In this document: positions 46,107-59,499 of the stretch, in pieces | Position numbering within the stretch: position 1 is the first letter of the stretch | How the letters are laid out: each line of letters starts with the position of its first letter | NCBI GenBank assembly: GCA_002205965.3 | Contig: NADL03000775.1 | Coordinates: 682,001 to 746,000, forward strand | Origin: Kappaphycus alvarezii | Lineage: Eukaryota > Rhodophyta > Florideophyceae > Gigartinales > Solieriaceae | DNA: 64,000 nucleotides | Direction: 5' to 3' | Translations under genes and position numbers: made by a program | The notes under the pieces: generated by a model | Database searches by the model: none | Seen by the model: the letters and a program-made list of their open reading frames with translations, nothing else | Told to the model about the DNA's origin: nothing

Positions 46107-49100
46107 ACAGGGCGTATGTAGCGTCCAAATGTAGATAGGCCAATAAAATGACGAGTGGATTGATGGACTTCACAGAGTTACAAGAAGATGAATCTGAGTA
46201 AGTGAGGTGATCAGCGGTAGGTGCTCTATCATGCTCCGTTATGTAGATGGAAACTGGTCGGAATGGAGCGAGAACTGTTGGAACCCCGTTAATTTAAATA
46301 GAATTACCACCTCTACAACATCAGATAAATCCTTCTAAGAAGATTAGGAGGTTAGAGCGGTACCATTTTTGTCCCCAGTTGAATTAGAAAACGCAATGCT
46401 CATGATTTGCGGTGAAAAAGCAAATTACAGATGTTGGGGCTATCGAGAACAAGTAAATAACTTGCATACGTGTCTCTACCTTCCGTTATTTGTCAGGTTG
46501 TTTTTTTATTCTTCAATCATGAATGTCAGTAATACCTGTGCGTAAAAAGACAGTAGAAAGAGTACCGACATCAACGTAAACAACTGACTATTACCAAGCT
46601 ACCCGTCCACTCGCCGAAAGAGTTGTATCGGCCAAGAAGTACTATGACAATCATCGGTCTGGAGCAAAGTGATGAAGAGAACGGGAAATATCAGTGATTG
46701 TACCTCGCGAGGCCTCCGAAGTATCAGAAGTCGTATCATGTGCGCCTGGGTATTATCATCCTACTGAGAACCGTCATCCACCTTCATTATACACAAAAGC
46801 GTAGTTTCTCATGATGAATCGTTTCGTAAACCTTCCGGAGGACAATTATATCACTAGAGAGAACTTTTAGCATTTAAATCAAGATCAAACCGAGAAAATT
46901 AAACATATGTCTCAGCCTACCTGCCAGAAATGCAAGAAAATGTACAAAAACACAATGCTAATATTTTCGAAAAAGTAGGTCTTTAGACTCGATAAATGGG
47001 ACTTACCAACAGTTATTGGCTTTAAGTTCGAGTATCTATGTTATTTCGGGCTCTGCTGGACTTACGGTACGTCATATGAGCTCAAGTTGAATTGCGGTTG
47101 ACAAATTTTCTCCATGTAAAATCAATTGAGAAAATGAAACACCAGCCGGTTGATAGAACAAAATCAAACCTTCGGAGACTGACGCAATCTTTGGAGATGC
47201 AAATGAAATATCCTTGCGCTTCATTGGGATCATAAGACTTAAAATTAAGTCGACCAATCGCCAGTGGTAGATTGATTTTCTTGTTGCTAAGAAGAACTTT
47301 TCTGTCCCTGTATTAGCTGGGAGAGGCTTCACAGCAGCTCATGTTAGTAGTATTCGATGTTGAGATCAACGAATTGATTTCCATGGTCGCGGAGCGACTC
47401 CAATCACTAATCAATCAAAGAGTACAGCTCGGTCTCAGACCAGTGATTAGAGTCAACAGGATATATTACCTTTAGTACCGAGTACATAGAAACCTCATGA
47501 AGCCACAGTAGGATTAAAAACAGGACTAGAAATGACGGCAAAAACTCGACTACTGGCCTAAGTTTATAGCACACCGATAGACCTGTGTCAGTTGGAGCCA
47601 CGCTGGCCACTAGTTGCAAGAAATAGTTTGCATCTGATGAATGGTGTCGTTGATATTCTTCCCTCTCTATATTCCAAAGTGATGGTAGCGGACTAGGAAA
47701 AATATGGCTCCTGTCATCCGACACAGTGATTGTTTATGTCATCAGACATCCTTTGGCCATTAATTCACCACTACGGAACTTTGGGGAGGGCATAGGAAGA
47801 GTTTCCGACATAATTACACCGTAACTCAAGGAATACCACCAGAGATAGACGATTAAAAATAAGGCAAAGAATCAACCGAAAGTTTCCAAGATGATTGGGA
47901 GCCCAAGATTGTCTCATCCTGGTGTGCCTCACCATCACATAAATCGACTATGTAAGTCCTAAGGGAGCACTAGTCCATGTGGAGTGGGCGGTTAGGAGAA
48001 ATAAAGGCTGCAAAACACCACATTCATTTGGAAGCACGAACTCGGCCGATAAAATCTATGCCACGCCACCAAGTTCCCGCTGGAATACAGATAGTGGAGG
48101 AAGAAATAAAATGGCAGCTAAGGTCTGGATTGATTGAACCAAACAGCTCAAATGGGCTTCGTCGATCGTATTAGTCCTTAAGCCAGACGGTTCGAAACGT
48201 TTTTGCGTGGAATACCGCCTGCTCAATGCGAAAACTATTGCAGATTCATACTATTTGACTAGAATGGATGATTGCACTGATTAACTAGGGTATGTCGCTG
48301 TATTCTGTAACCTGGATGTAAAAAGTGGATATTGGAAGATACCTTTTACTGAAAACGACCATGACAAAACCGCTTTTTCATCCCATTCAGAAACTTCTCT
48401 CTTCTTGAGGATTCCATTTGGACTGAAAAAAATGCGCTAACTACCTTTCAGAGAGCACTAGATATCATATTGTCCGGGTTAGATGTAATTTATGCGTCAT
48501 ATATTTGGAAGACGTGATCTTATTTTCAAAGAATATAGAAGAGAATATTGGTCACTTTGATCAGGTTTTATCCTTGCTAAAGGTGTCCAGAATCTCTCAG
48601 AAGTTGAAGAAATGTTCAATCTTTTAGTAGTCCTGAATTAATTGGTCATGTACTTCTCCTAGGGAAATTACCGGTAGCCGTAGGTAAAAAGAAACCTTCT
48701 TTCCTCGCATTTTGATAGAACTACATTCCGTCATCGGAGCCTGTAACGTATAACAAATAATTTTCAAAGGATTAGCTCGGGTTGGTCAATCACTGACCAT
48801 GATGTTACGAAAAGAAGCGGACTCTAAAAAATTTCACACATCTACTGACGAACAAGTAGGGTTGTTTGAGAGCTTGAATTATGTTTCAACTTTTCCGTCT
48901 TTATTTACTATGCCAAAATGCAGTCTTCATTATGTACTAGATACTGATATTAGCGCACATCAAGTGGGGTGCTCGTTTTTACAGGAATAAGACGATAAGA
49001 ATACTTTCCCATTGGCTGTTTGTCATGGGTCCTGACCACTGTTAAGTCTAATAACTTCTCCACAGAAAGCGAGTGCCTGGTCGTTCTTTCGTCCATCACA

Positions 49101-51130
49101 ACTCTTTGGCTATAAATTGAAGGAATAGAGCTACCTGTTCGAGCCGAAAGCGAATGCCTGGTGGTAGTTTGGTGCATCACCATTCTTTCTCCATAAATTG
49201 AAGGAAAAAAGTTCCCTATTCTAAAGAAAGAAAAAAGTTCACTGTTAAAACCGAAAACCATGAATTGAAGTGGCTCATGAGTTTGACAGATCCATACGGT
49301 CGATTGATTCGTTGGATACTGCGTGTATCAGAATTATAATTTTCCATTGTGTATATGCCAAGAAGATTGCATCAAGTACCTGATGCTCTATTTCTTTTGA
49401 CGAATTTTAAGGAGAATATCGATAGTAAACCAATTGATGACGCTATTTCTGTGTTAGTGATTCAGCCGACACTAACCACGACTTGGTTACGTAGTCGAAA
49501 AAATTTGGCCAAGGAGGTGGTCAAGGAGGAGAATATGGTGAATCCGTAAGGGTTGGATCCATTCATAGCCCTATAAAATGATTATGCTGAACAAATCCAT
49601 GTAGCAGCATATGAACAAGATCAATCAGCGGGTTGAGTGTCATAAGAAATGCCGAGTCTAATCACATACGATGAGATAATAGAAGAAATAAGAATGATTA
49701 ATTTTTTCTCGCAGTTATGGCCAGCAAATCACGCTGCAGAAATCGGTCTACTTTCTTCGAAGAAAATGATGGAATACTTAAGAGGCGAAGTAAAAAAGAT
49801 GGACAGGTCAAGATAGTCCTTTCGAAAACATTGCACAGTGGTGTGCTAAATCTATAGCATATCTCTCTGTTAACAGTAAATACGGGGCAGAAAAGGATGT
49901 GGGAGTCTCTTCGCTTGGAATATTAATGGCCTCACATGGTCGCGGATTGCTATGCGACGGTAAGAATCTGTGGCCAATGCGCAAAAAATCGAAGAAGATT
50001 GCGTCATAAGAAAACTCCTAATTACTTGAAGCTCTTTTTAGCCACTAAACTGTTTCAGAAAGTTGGTGTGGACTTGCTAGGACCCCTTCCAGAGACATAA
50101 TCAGGCAAAAAGTTTCTCTTGGTTATGACACGTCTCTTTCAAAATTAAACCACGTAGTGCCCTTGGGTGTCATCTGACCCTACAGGGTAGCATTTTCATT
50201 TTGAAATCTCTGTATCTTTAAGTATGGTACACTAGAGACTGTTTCAAGTGATAATGGAAAGCGGTTTTCGGACAAATGTTTTAATGTTGTCTTTTGACAC
50301 TTGCAAATGACCAACAATTTCGCATCAACTTACCACTCACAGACCAAAGATTAAGTTGAAAGGTGCAATAGAACTTTGGCTGCTATTTTAAGAGGATATA
50401 TGAGCGAAGAACAACCTGAGTGGGATCCCAATGAAGCAGCACTCGAGTTTGTCAACAATTGCCACATTCATCGGTCAAAATAGCAAAGATACTTTTGACC
50501 TTATACTCAGTCGACCACCGTTTTACCTTTCCTTGAATCACAGTGTTTCAAATAGGGCTCATTCAGTTCGAGATCCAAAACAGACTTCGTCTCGAGACTC
50601 GATAAAGCCATCCAGTATGCATACTATCGCCTGCAGAAAACCTAAGGGCGATAACGATGCGACTTTGATACTGGATTTTGCGTGGCCAACATAAAACTTC
50701 GCACAGGGGATTTGGTATACTTGGATAATCAAGAATATCGTCCTGGAAAACTGTAGTATCACGTGCAAGGACAGTACAAAGTCTTTCGAAACGATGGCCG
50801 CATCTTCGCACTTTACGGCGATGAATTCATAGAGAGATTCAATTGGAATAGACTTTCCACGGCCCCCGGATGTATCATGTACCTTTCTCAAGATTTCGTT
50901 CAACTTCTTCACAAGCCCCAAGGAAAATTTATGGCACTGCTAATGAAATTGAAGGGAAACATATGCGTGAGAATTTGGGGATGAATACAGAGTAGATCGC
51001 ATCCTTGGCCATTATTACAATGAGAATAGCCAAGTGCATCTTCACATCGAATAGTATGGGTATATTCAGACTACTTTGGGAAAGCGTGGAAAAGGACCGG
51101 ATGACCTCGTTTCCGCTTACCTTACTCGCA
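46107..51130 (+). mobile_element. Older decayed Ty3/Gypsy relic
   Basis: Plus-strand remnants in Gypsy order: a protease/RT-proximal region (about 47300-47960); RT (about 47970-48650; RTRPIKSMPRHQVPAG, IVEEEIKWQLRSGLIEPNSS, GSKRFCVEYRLLNAKTIADS); RNase H (about 48880-49330; SLHYVLDTDISAHQVGCSFL); integrase (about 49680-50480); and a chromodomain-like end (about 50980-51050; EYRVDRILGHYYNENSQVHL). It is a different family from the array and is broken by well over ten interruptions, so it is much older. I could not find its LTRs. The young array sits at its left side. Confidence 0.65.
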
Positions 51131-52014
51131 TATGTCTAGTTAAAAGACAGTAGCGTTCACGGGATACGAAGAAAGGAAAAGGGAGGCTCTGGGTAAGCAT
51201 ATGAAAGGCCTTGACCACGGTAGCCTATTTTGAGATATAAGAAGAAAAAGCACCCAACCTCAGTTGACGTCAGCGTATTTATTTTTATACGGCAGTAGAA
51301 GTTCGAGCCAAACTGTCCCACCAATTCTTTTTTTTGCTTTTCAAGGTGTTCGACCGATTTATACACCCCTAATTTGTTTTTTTCGTTAATTTGTTGCATT
51401 AATTTCTATCCCTCTGCCCGCATGCCCGACAAACGGAATATTTGAGTCAAAAAAGACATTAAATATGATGTAAAGAGTGAAGTAACTTTCGTTTTTCCAC
51501 AGGAAACGAGACATTAAACTTAGTGAAACACCCAATGAGTGGAAATTTGTAGGTAGGAAAGGTTCAGCAAACTATGCAATGGGAAAATTGGTTCATAAAA
51601 TCACCAAACAACGGACAAAAACGGATAATATTCAGCATAATGGCTTCTGAAGCTAACAGTTGCACCGTTGGCGGTAGATTTCGAGTGATATTATAAAAAA
51701 ATCATTTTTTCGGTATTAATGCAATTCAACTGGGGAATAAAACTGTGCGCTCTGTGGAATTTATTTACTGGTAACGATGGAAACAGATAATTTTTGCGAA
51801 TCGAATACAGTACACTACTTCCACAAGTGATATATTGGCCAACTAGAAGTTAAGTTCCTTAAAATACCGGTCCCGAACTTCTTCTTTGAAGTTTTCAGCC
51901 GCGTTACCGAGGTATTTTGTAATCGGCGGCGTTGTATTAAGAGTATTCAGTGGTGCCGTACTCTCTCGTAATCAAAGCGGCCAAAGGAAGATAACTCGTT
52001 TGTGAAATAGACAC
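51131..52014. other. No gene recognised
   Basis: About 880 AT-rich bases between the old Gypsy relic and the 3' end of a minus-strand coding region. A minus frame (51157-51399) has no known motif. Confidence 0.4.
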
Positions 52015-52037
52015 TTTATTGTAACGATGTTTTTATT
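52015..52037 (-). terminator. Two poly(A) signals for minus-strand gene
   Basis: AATAAA occurs twice on the minus strand (52037-52032 and 52020-52015), 65-85 bases after the last stop of the coding region at 52100. This is the expected place for 3' processing. Confidence 0.4.
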
Positions 52038-52099
52038 CAACGTTTCAGCAGGAGGACACAGGCCATGGGCCAAATCAAATGCTGCCATGACAGCCATAT

Positions 52100-53302
52100 T
52101 CATATGAATCCATCATGATACCCATGCCATGGTTCGACGCACGGGTGTCCGTCCAAACCAGGTTCAATGAGGTCCATAAATGGCAATGAAGGGCCATATA
52201 GCGCACCCAGTATAAAGCGAGACTCATTTCCGTTACTAAAGAAAGATATGCCAGCCTCTACAAAAGCTGCATGGTCAACGTGTAGTAGAAACATGCGACC
52301 GGACATGAATCCCGGAGGTATCATGTATTGAGTACCAATACATTCCATATTCTTTCCAAGCGCTTTTCTCCATCGCCAAACGCAGGGCTTGTCAAGTGCC
52401 GAATATCAGCTTTGAGTGACGCCATGAATGAGTCTGGTTGTACTGTATTCGCATGGGAATAGTCTGGCAGTTCCCCGTAAAATTGGTCTTCACTAGCTCT
52501 GGAAAGTGATATTCCCTGATACATCGTAACTCAACAGGTGCCGTCACGAAAATTAGCTCAAATTGTCGAAGACTCTCCCAATAATCAGTGGGAGGAACTG
52601 GGAAGATGGTACTCAATTTCGGAGGATAATTTGTTGGTGTAGTGATAGGAGTCCTAGAAACCCGTAACACAGTAATAATGTCCGGAATGAAATGGCCTGA
52701 AATGAAATATATTGGAGAAGGATCTCGATCCTCAGGTAGCTCTACCCTCACTTCTTGATCTATAACTGGATATTTTTTTGTGGAGAACCATAGCTCAGGA
52801 TGCCCTCAGAGCGGATTTCACAGATTAGATTCTAACTCCAATCGGCCAGTTATCATTTCAAATTGATTGAAGGAAGCTTAAAAAGTGTTTAAATTGTCCC
52901 GGGGGAAAAATTACGAAAGATCTCGCTGGATCTGGTCGAATCGATACATGTGCTCCAGGCAAAACTCTGTATCGAATCTCGATACAACCCCAATCGGAGG
53001 TTCTTGAAGGGGAAGTGTGTCCTCTCTCAAATTTATAGTCTCTACTGGCCGAAAAGAGGTTAGAGGTGAACCACCTTATTGCTTTGTAGAGTTTCCTTCC
53101 TTATTTCTGCATAGGTTCGCAACAGTACCGAAACCCTTCGAGGTATTATCATCTGCAATTGTGCGCCTTTTCTTGAATTTTTCATGCTCTCTGTGACAAC
53201 TAGGTGTGTTCCTGAACTTTCTGCCCTTTTTAATGAACGTCGTGGAGGTTTTGATGACATAGTTTGGACGCCTGGTGATTCATTTCTTTTCAAATCCTCC
53301 AT
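52100..53302 (-). pseudogene. Unrecognised interrupted coding region
   Basis: From right to left the minus strand gives several coding-like pieces: 53302-53060 (MEDLKRNESPGVQTMSSKPP..., basic and Ser-rich); an intermediate piece near 52990-52870 (HVSIRPDPARSFVIFPPGQF); 52751-52392 (RVELPEDRDPSPIYFISGHF, PPTDYWESLRQFELIFVTAP); 52524-52321 (SFMASLKADIRHLTSPAFGD); and 52348-52100 (YMIPPGFMSGRMFLLHVDHA, ILGALYGPSLPFMDLIEPG). Adjacent pieces lie in different frames, so at least three frame changes or small introns separate them. The residue mix (Pro, Tyr, Phe, Trp in ordered segments) suggests a former globular protein. I cannot name the family; a host gene and a mobile-element gene are both possible. 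Confidence 0.4.
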
Positions 53303-56149
53303 ATGTATCTAAATTCATCCAAGTCGGAAGAAGATCCACTACCATCCGGGTTAATATCAATATGGTCTTGTGCTAAAAAGTTCTTCACTGATCTTGGTCA
53401 TGATTGCTAAGGATGTGTACCGCTAAGATGATAAGTGTAAAATAATTTTCTATTTATGGCCATTCGAAATGACAGCAAGGTCAGCGAGGGGGGGCTCGAC
53501 CGTGGTCTGAAAGTGAAGCCTTGTTATCCTATAAATAGTTGCCATAGGGTAACCCGTCCAAAACGAGTTCCAATTTCCGCAAAACCCGGTTTTCCCTCGA
53601 TTAATATGGACTTAAAGACCGAGAAAGAGAGCCCAGTGTCCTGAGACAGCTTTCTCCCAAAAGCCAACTGGTCTCAGCTTTCGCAAGTATAGTTGGCGTC
53701 GTTGGTGCAATTCCGCACTGGTCTCCCTCCACAGGACTGCTAGCTACATGGTATAACACAGGCCAAACTATGAGACTGCTCAAATTTTCAGCGAAAGGAA
53801 AGAATCAGCCTTTTTGCGGAGCTGTCAAACGATTTGGCCGGTACTTCTTGTATGCTAAACCCGGGCGGCTTTCTTAGCTGAGAAACGATACTTTCCGCAT
53901 TTATGCAGCGTAACAGAAAGACCGTGTTATCTATGATGGTTTCAAAACGACCCTTTTGTGACCGGAAGCAGTGGAACGAGTCGTAACCCTTAATAGACAC
54001 TGGAGGTCTCATACATACTCTTCTTTATGTCTATGTCAAATGTACTTCAAACATGGCTGGGCATATGACATTGTGAATGGGGGCCCATAATTAAACTACT
54101 GTATGATTCTATTGATGGAAAGTCCAAATAATAATGACCGCACCGGCCTTCAGAGAAATAATAATGTATTGAAGGATATATCAACTATGAGAACTCTATC
54201 TGGCCAAAACGAGAATTCCATCCTTGCCTACATTTTTTGACAGACAGACAAGAGAAAAGACAAAAGAATACGTACAGCCGCCCTTTTCTATTTCCTTTCT
54301 TATAGTATGGCCGAATTTGGAGACGTGCACGTGGAAAACTCATAGCTCCGTATCTTTCTAACAAGAATATGTGTACTTAATAACAATCCAGTAATAAAAA
54401 GCTAAACGGGAATAATCACAGCTTGGAAAATTATCTTCTTTCGGATCGGGCTCTACGATAGCAACTGAAGCTTCACAGGGGTCAAATAGACTAGCGGTAT
54501 ACTTTCATAGTTCAACACTTCACGAACTTGCAGAATTGATTTTTCGCTCTCTTATGCTACTCTTAAACTCACGAATGCACATGTTGCAACCATCTAGCGG
54601 TAATCAAAGTACTAATAGGGTCATATCTCAACGTCATAGCAATTCGCTGTATGCCTGCATAGCTCAATAACCATATGTAAGGCATTGTCTCCTCATCTCG
54701 GAGTGCCACTGAGCACTTGAAGTGGAACAATTGCACATGATTTGCTGCTGAAGACAAATTAGTGTAGAAAAAAATGAGGAAGAAAAAGAGAGGGACAGAA
54801 GCGAAAGGAAATGTCGAAGTACAATCCAAACTGGAATATATTTTTGGCATGCATAGATAAAGTACCATGCTGACTTTCCTGGCTAATCACAAAGTACAGG
54901 CGACTGGCGATTGTCCCTCTGTACTTTCGCTATATTGTCCTTTCCCAAACTTTGGCCGCATCTTTAATTGACGAATTACTCTGTCAATCTCGGCGGGACG
55001 TCTCAGTTTTAAGAATACTGTGTGGTTAATACACGTAGCCAACCTTTTTTCTGTTTTTCGGATACTTGTTCATGCGTGAATCACTGAGCTTATTTTTAGG
55101 CAATTTATATTCGCCGCTATACGAGAAGCGATCACACTGAGATGACAGTAAAATAGCCCGGGAGGACCACCAGGATCCATCGGCCCAGACTTGTTCCCAA
55201 CTGCAACAATGTACACGCGTGTTAGGGTAACGACTATGAAACGTGTACTCGATGGAACAACTTGTCAACTACGTCGATAATTTGGACGAATGACTGCCTT
55301 TACAGTACACTCTTACTGTCAACCAACTGCTACACAACTACAGCTACTCAAGTATTACGGAGAATTTTTCTATCTCCCCTGCTTGGCCAATAGCTATCCA
55401 ACTAATAAAAATGCCACCTTATCTCACTACCTCCCTGGCCAAGATCGATCTATCATGACTGACCTGCAAATTGAGGGCAGTGTATGATTTTGAACTCTCA
55501 TAGTTGGCCATTTCTTTGGACTTTTTCCGTTCCTGGTCCATTTTTTTACGTTTAAGTGCAGTTAGGAGTAGTACTAATACTTTTCGGCCTCTATTGCACC
55601 TGTATTGCAACTTCTTTCTGTTTTTGACCACAACTTCCGAACCCGACCATCAAATCTTTACAAACGGCACCTCCTACTAAAACTGTAACCACTCCCCAAA
55701 AATTTAGTCGAGACCTGGCCTCCCACCTGAAATATCTCCACGATGTTTAAAAATGTATAATGACATGAAAGGGCTGCTTTGCATAGCCTCAATGGATTTT
55801 CCTCCCCACAAATGGGTAAAATGAATGCTCAAATGATGGATTGGGGCTGGTATTTAGCCAAAATCACTCAATATGCTGGATATTCCGCGCTAAAGCCAAC
55901 TATATCTTTCTCCCTTCCGATGCAACTCATTGGAAAATGTCAGACGTCAAGCTATATTATGTCTACTGCTTTATGTGCGCAATAAAGTTTTGTTTGTTGC
56001 AACTTGACCACTATAGCTGCTTACTATGACAAAATTAAAAGTTCCAAAATGCAATTCTGCACACTCCTAAATACATATACCGCTTCGATAGTATTATTAA
56101 TCATGTTCCACGTGATTTAACATGAATAACTGTAAGTTACTTAAACAAG
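53303..56149. other. Long stretch without recognisable genes
   Basis: About 2.85 kb with short frames only on both strands. I looked for tRNA, LTR and transposon-end signals and saw none that I could support. Composition is mildly AT-rich throughout. Confidence 0.4.
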
Positions 56150-57680
56150 TAAAGTTATATGAGGGAGGTGAGGCGAAACCACTCAGGGCGGGCTGATTGA
56201 GCAGATGTAGTGATCTCCCACGCTAGCGTCCGGAGGGCGTCCGTCTTCAACATATACCAGAAACTGGGGGACAGGACTGCGCTAGTCGATGAACTTGTCT
56301 CGACAAGCCCTTGCTGTTGTCACCGTGAGCGTGAGGCGAAACCACTCAGATGCGCAGGGCAGTAAAATCTTGTCCACCTGGAACCTGGGCAGCAGTAGTA
56401 GTCTCGCGAGTGGACCGCGGAGTTGAGAGAAACGGTTTCCATCCACCGGAGCATGTTACGAAGATTTGAAGAGACTACTGAGCCTGGCGGCGGGTGAGGA
56501 TGTGTTTGAGCATAGCTACGCATCACGCTTGAACCTGGACTAGGTGACGGAATTCTCTGAGAATGTGGGTGACCACAGAGCTGGGTGTCGGTTGAAGACG
56601 GCCCCGGGCATGTGTTGAGAAAACCGCAGAACATCTTTTGGGAGACACTGTGATGTTTGCCAACGTTGAGTGATGCATATGGTGGTGGGTGGCGTGTGCC
56701 GCTGTGCGCTTTCTGCATAAGGAGGGGTGCCATGACTGAAGTTACGAGAAATTATGGCGTTCATTGTCATTTCGGTAGTGCATTTTCTATTACCGAAAAG
56801 TAGGCGGCAAGGTCACAAACTTTTAAAATGATTTGTGTGCGGGAAAGGGTTGTTTTCGACATACTGAGAGTGTCTTAGTACTGCATGTCCTCACGTTAAG
56901 TAGAGGGATAGTCGATCTTCTCGAAAAAGTGGTCACGGACAGCGGCTGCCGGAATAATGTGGTTTCATGAAATCCTACTCTTTGAGATGCTGCTCAGGAT
57001 ATGCTTGGCAGTCCCCCGTACTTTCAAACTAGGAAATAGATCCATGTCCAAGAAATTTGCTCGGGTCAAATTCGGCTAGATCGATCTGAAGGCTGATTGA
57101 CGTGTTGTGTGTGTAGGAAGTGATGCTGCTCAGTAGTTGGGGAGGGCTGTGAGTACTAATCGCATGTATGTTAGGGAGTGTGTGGGCTTCGAGTTACAAA
57201 AAAGTAATGAGTCAGAGGTGCTGCTTCCGGGGCGGTGGATGGTTTTTTTTGTATCTCATTTTTGGTATGCGAGAGCACGATGGCCGGACAGAATGTTCAG
57301 ATAGTGAAAAAACACATTTGGGTGTGTTTGGAGCTCTCTTTTTCTCTGGGAAGCTGGAGAAGGATGCAGGGAAGAATGCGTGGCGACTGTGAGGTTAGTG
57401 AAAATGAAGATTTTGGCTAAGATAAGCTATGAGTAGGAGACTTTTACTGTGCTAGTACTGTCGCGTGGAGATGTTTTCTGATCGCAAGCAACGTTAAGGA
57501 GAGTGTGACTGTGATGGGCAGAACGATGGTGAAGGATGGTTCCCCGAAACGTTTCTGTTTGCCCGGAGGGAGCTCTGTGTGAGGTCGTGGAAGTGTTTAA
57601 AAAGCCCGAGATGGGAACGACTGTAAAGTGAATGCGGCGAAACCTTCTTGATGAATATGCGGAAGGGGGTAGCGAGTAGC
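56150..57680 (+). other. Probable rDNA intergenic/external transcribed spacer
   Basis: A GC-richer block leading directly into the SSU start at 57681. GTGAGGCGAAACCACTCAG occurs twice, near 56167-56185 and 56331-56349, about 164 bases apart, as subrepeats in rDNA spacers often do. Frames on either strand have no recognised motif. Position is the main evidence. Confidence 0.45.
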
Positions 57681-58898
57681 TACCTGGTTGATCCTGCCAG
57701 TTTTATATGCTTGTCTCAAGTACTAAGCCATGTAAGTGTAAGTATGAGTGAGTTATACAACGGAACTGCGAATGGCTCGGTAAAACAGCTATAGTTTCTT
57801 CGGTGGTAAATACTAATTCGATACCCTTAGTAGTTCTAGAGCTAATACATTCCATAAGATCTGGGCTTGTGACGTGATATAAATTGGAGATACAATCCTT
57901 TTTTGTGATTGAAAATTTTTTTCTGATTGTACATGAGTGCGACGCACCGTTCAAATTTCTGACCTACCAACTTTTGGATGGCAGTTATTGTCTGACCATG
58001 GTTGTGACTGGTAACGGACCGTGGGTGCGAGTATCCGGAGAGGGAGCCTGGGAAACAGGTACCGCATCCAAGGAAGGAACCAGGCGCGCAAATTAACCAA
58101 TCTGGACACCCAGAGGTAGTGACAAGAAATAGCAATAGAGGGCCCAGCTGTTTTTCTAATTGGAATGAGAACAAGTTAAACAGCTTATCGAGGAGCTAGC
58201 AAAGGGAAAGTCCCATGCCAACAGCCGCGTTAATTCCAGCTCTGTAAGCGTATACCAAAGTCGTTGCATTTAAAACGCTCGTAGTCAGAGTTTGGCGGGC
58301 GGGCTGGGTCGTCTATACGGACGGATCTGGGGCGGGCTGCCTTCGTGGAGGATTGATTCTATAGTTGGTGGTGCATGGGGGTTCTTAGCTGCTGAAGTAA
58401 CCTTTCTGGTAAATAACGGTAACATAAGAGACCTGGGTGTGCTCGCTAGGTGCGACTACCGCTTTCTGGTAGTGAAGCTGCCTTCCTAGAGGGAATGCGG
58501 GCGTGTACTACGCGGAAGCCCCTGGAAATAACAAGGCTGAGATTCCCTTAGATGTCCTGGGCCGCACGCGTGCTACAATGAGCAGATGAACGGGTGAGGG
58601 CGTGCGAGAGCTCTTCCCAATCTTTAGATCCGCTCGTGCAGGGGATTGGGGCTCACAATTTTCCCTCTTAGACCAAGAATACCTTGTAAGCATGGGTTAT
58701 CATCCCGTGCTGAATACATTCCTGCCCTTTGTACACACTGCCCGTCACTCCTACCGATTTAATGGTCCGGTGAGGCCTTGAGAGGGAAAGATGGAATCTG
58801 TTTCACGGATCTTCTGGCTCAAACTTGGTCAAAACGTATCACTTAGGAAGGAAAAGTCGTAACAAGGTTTTCGTGGGTAAGCTTGCGGAAGCATCATT
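57681..58898 (+). pseudogene. 18S (SSU) rRNA pseudogene with internal deletion
   Basis: Begins TACCTGGTTGATCCTGCCAG and ends near GGAAGCATCATT, giving about 1218 bases against roughly 1800 in a normal gene. Red-algal-type sequence is clear in the 5' domain (AACTGCGAATGGCTCGGT) and the 3' end is recognisable (GTAACAAGGTTTTCGTGGG). The 530-loop core, normally GTGCCAGCAGCCGCGGTAA, reads ATGCCAACAGCCGCGTTAA. About 500-600 bases between the V4 region (about 58300) and the helix beginning GGTGGTGCATGG (near 58365) are missing, including the universal AATTGACGGAAGGGCACC block. A functional ribosome could not use this product. Confidence 0.85.
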
Positions 58899-59000
58899 CG
58901 AAAAGTGTGCCATTCTCTTTTAGGAGCAGCATATTTTTGTTTCGCGGTCCCGAGCTTTCATATTTATTATATGCCCAAAACAGAAAACTAAATATAAAAC
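58899..59000 (+). other. ITS1
   Basis: About 100 bases between the SSU 3' end and the 5.8S start. AT-rich and short for an ITS1. Confidence 0.6.
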
Positions 59001-59160
59001 TATACACCTCATGACTGTGGATGACTCGCCTCCAGCAGCGATGAAGAACGTAGCAAACTGCGAAACATAATGTTAACTGCAAAACCAGTGAATCGTCGAA
59101 TTTTTGAACGCAGGTGGCGCTCGCGGGTAGTCCTGCGAATATTCCTTTTTGAGTGTCCGC
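59001..59160 (+). rRNA. 5.8S rRNA (degenerate)
   Basis: Contains ACTGTGGATGACTCG, GCGATGAAGAACGTAGCAAA, AATCGTCGAATTTTTGAACG and a GAGTGTCCG end, in 5.8S order and about 160 bases long. Normally invariant bases are changed (GAACGCAGC reads GAACGTAGC; ATCATCGAATCTTTGAACGC is altered), so it is probably non-functional. Confidence 0.75.
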
Positions 59161-59499
59161 ACAAATGTGAGTTTGCGCGTCGCAGGACAGAAATGTTCTG
59201 CCACGCTACAGCTGATAGGTGTAATCCGTGGGGCGTGGATAGTTGGCGCCCGCGCCCGCTGTCACCCGAAGTAGATAGTGTCTAAACACGACGCACGCTG
59301 TCACGGTAGTGTCTTCCTTCACCCTGGTTGCATTTTGCCGTGCTGCGGAGTAAAAAAAATTCGAGTTCTCGGAAACATAGTGCATACATTCGGGTGGGTG
59401 CGAGAGAAGGCGCACCGAAATTTTCTCGGTGTCCTAGTCGATGATTGCTTTGTGTTAGTACCTTACAGTAGCGGCAGAGGCGAGACCTGACCAACTCAA
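59161..59499 (+). other. ITS2
   Basis: About 340 bases between the 5.8S end and the LSU start. Overlapping frames here are spurious. Confidence 0.55.
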
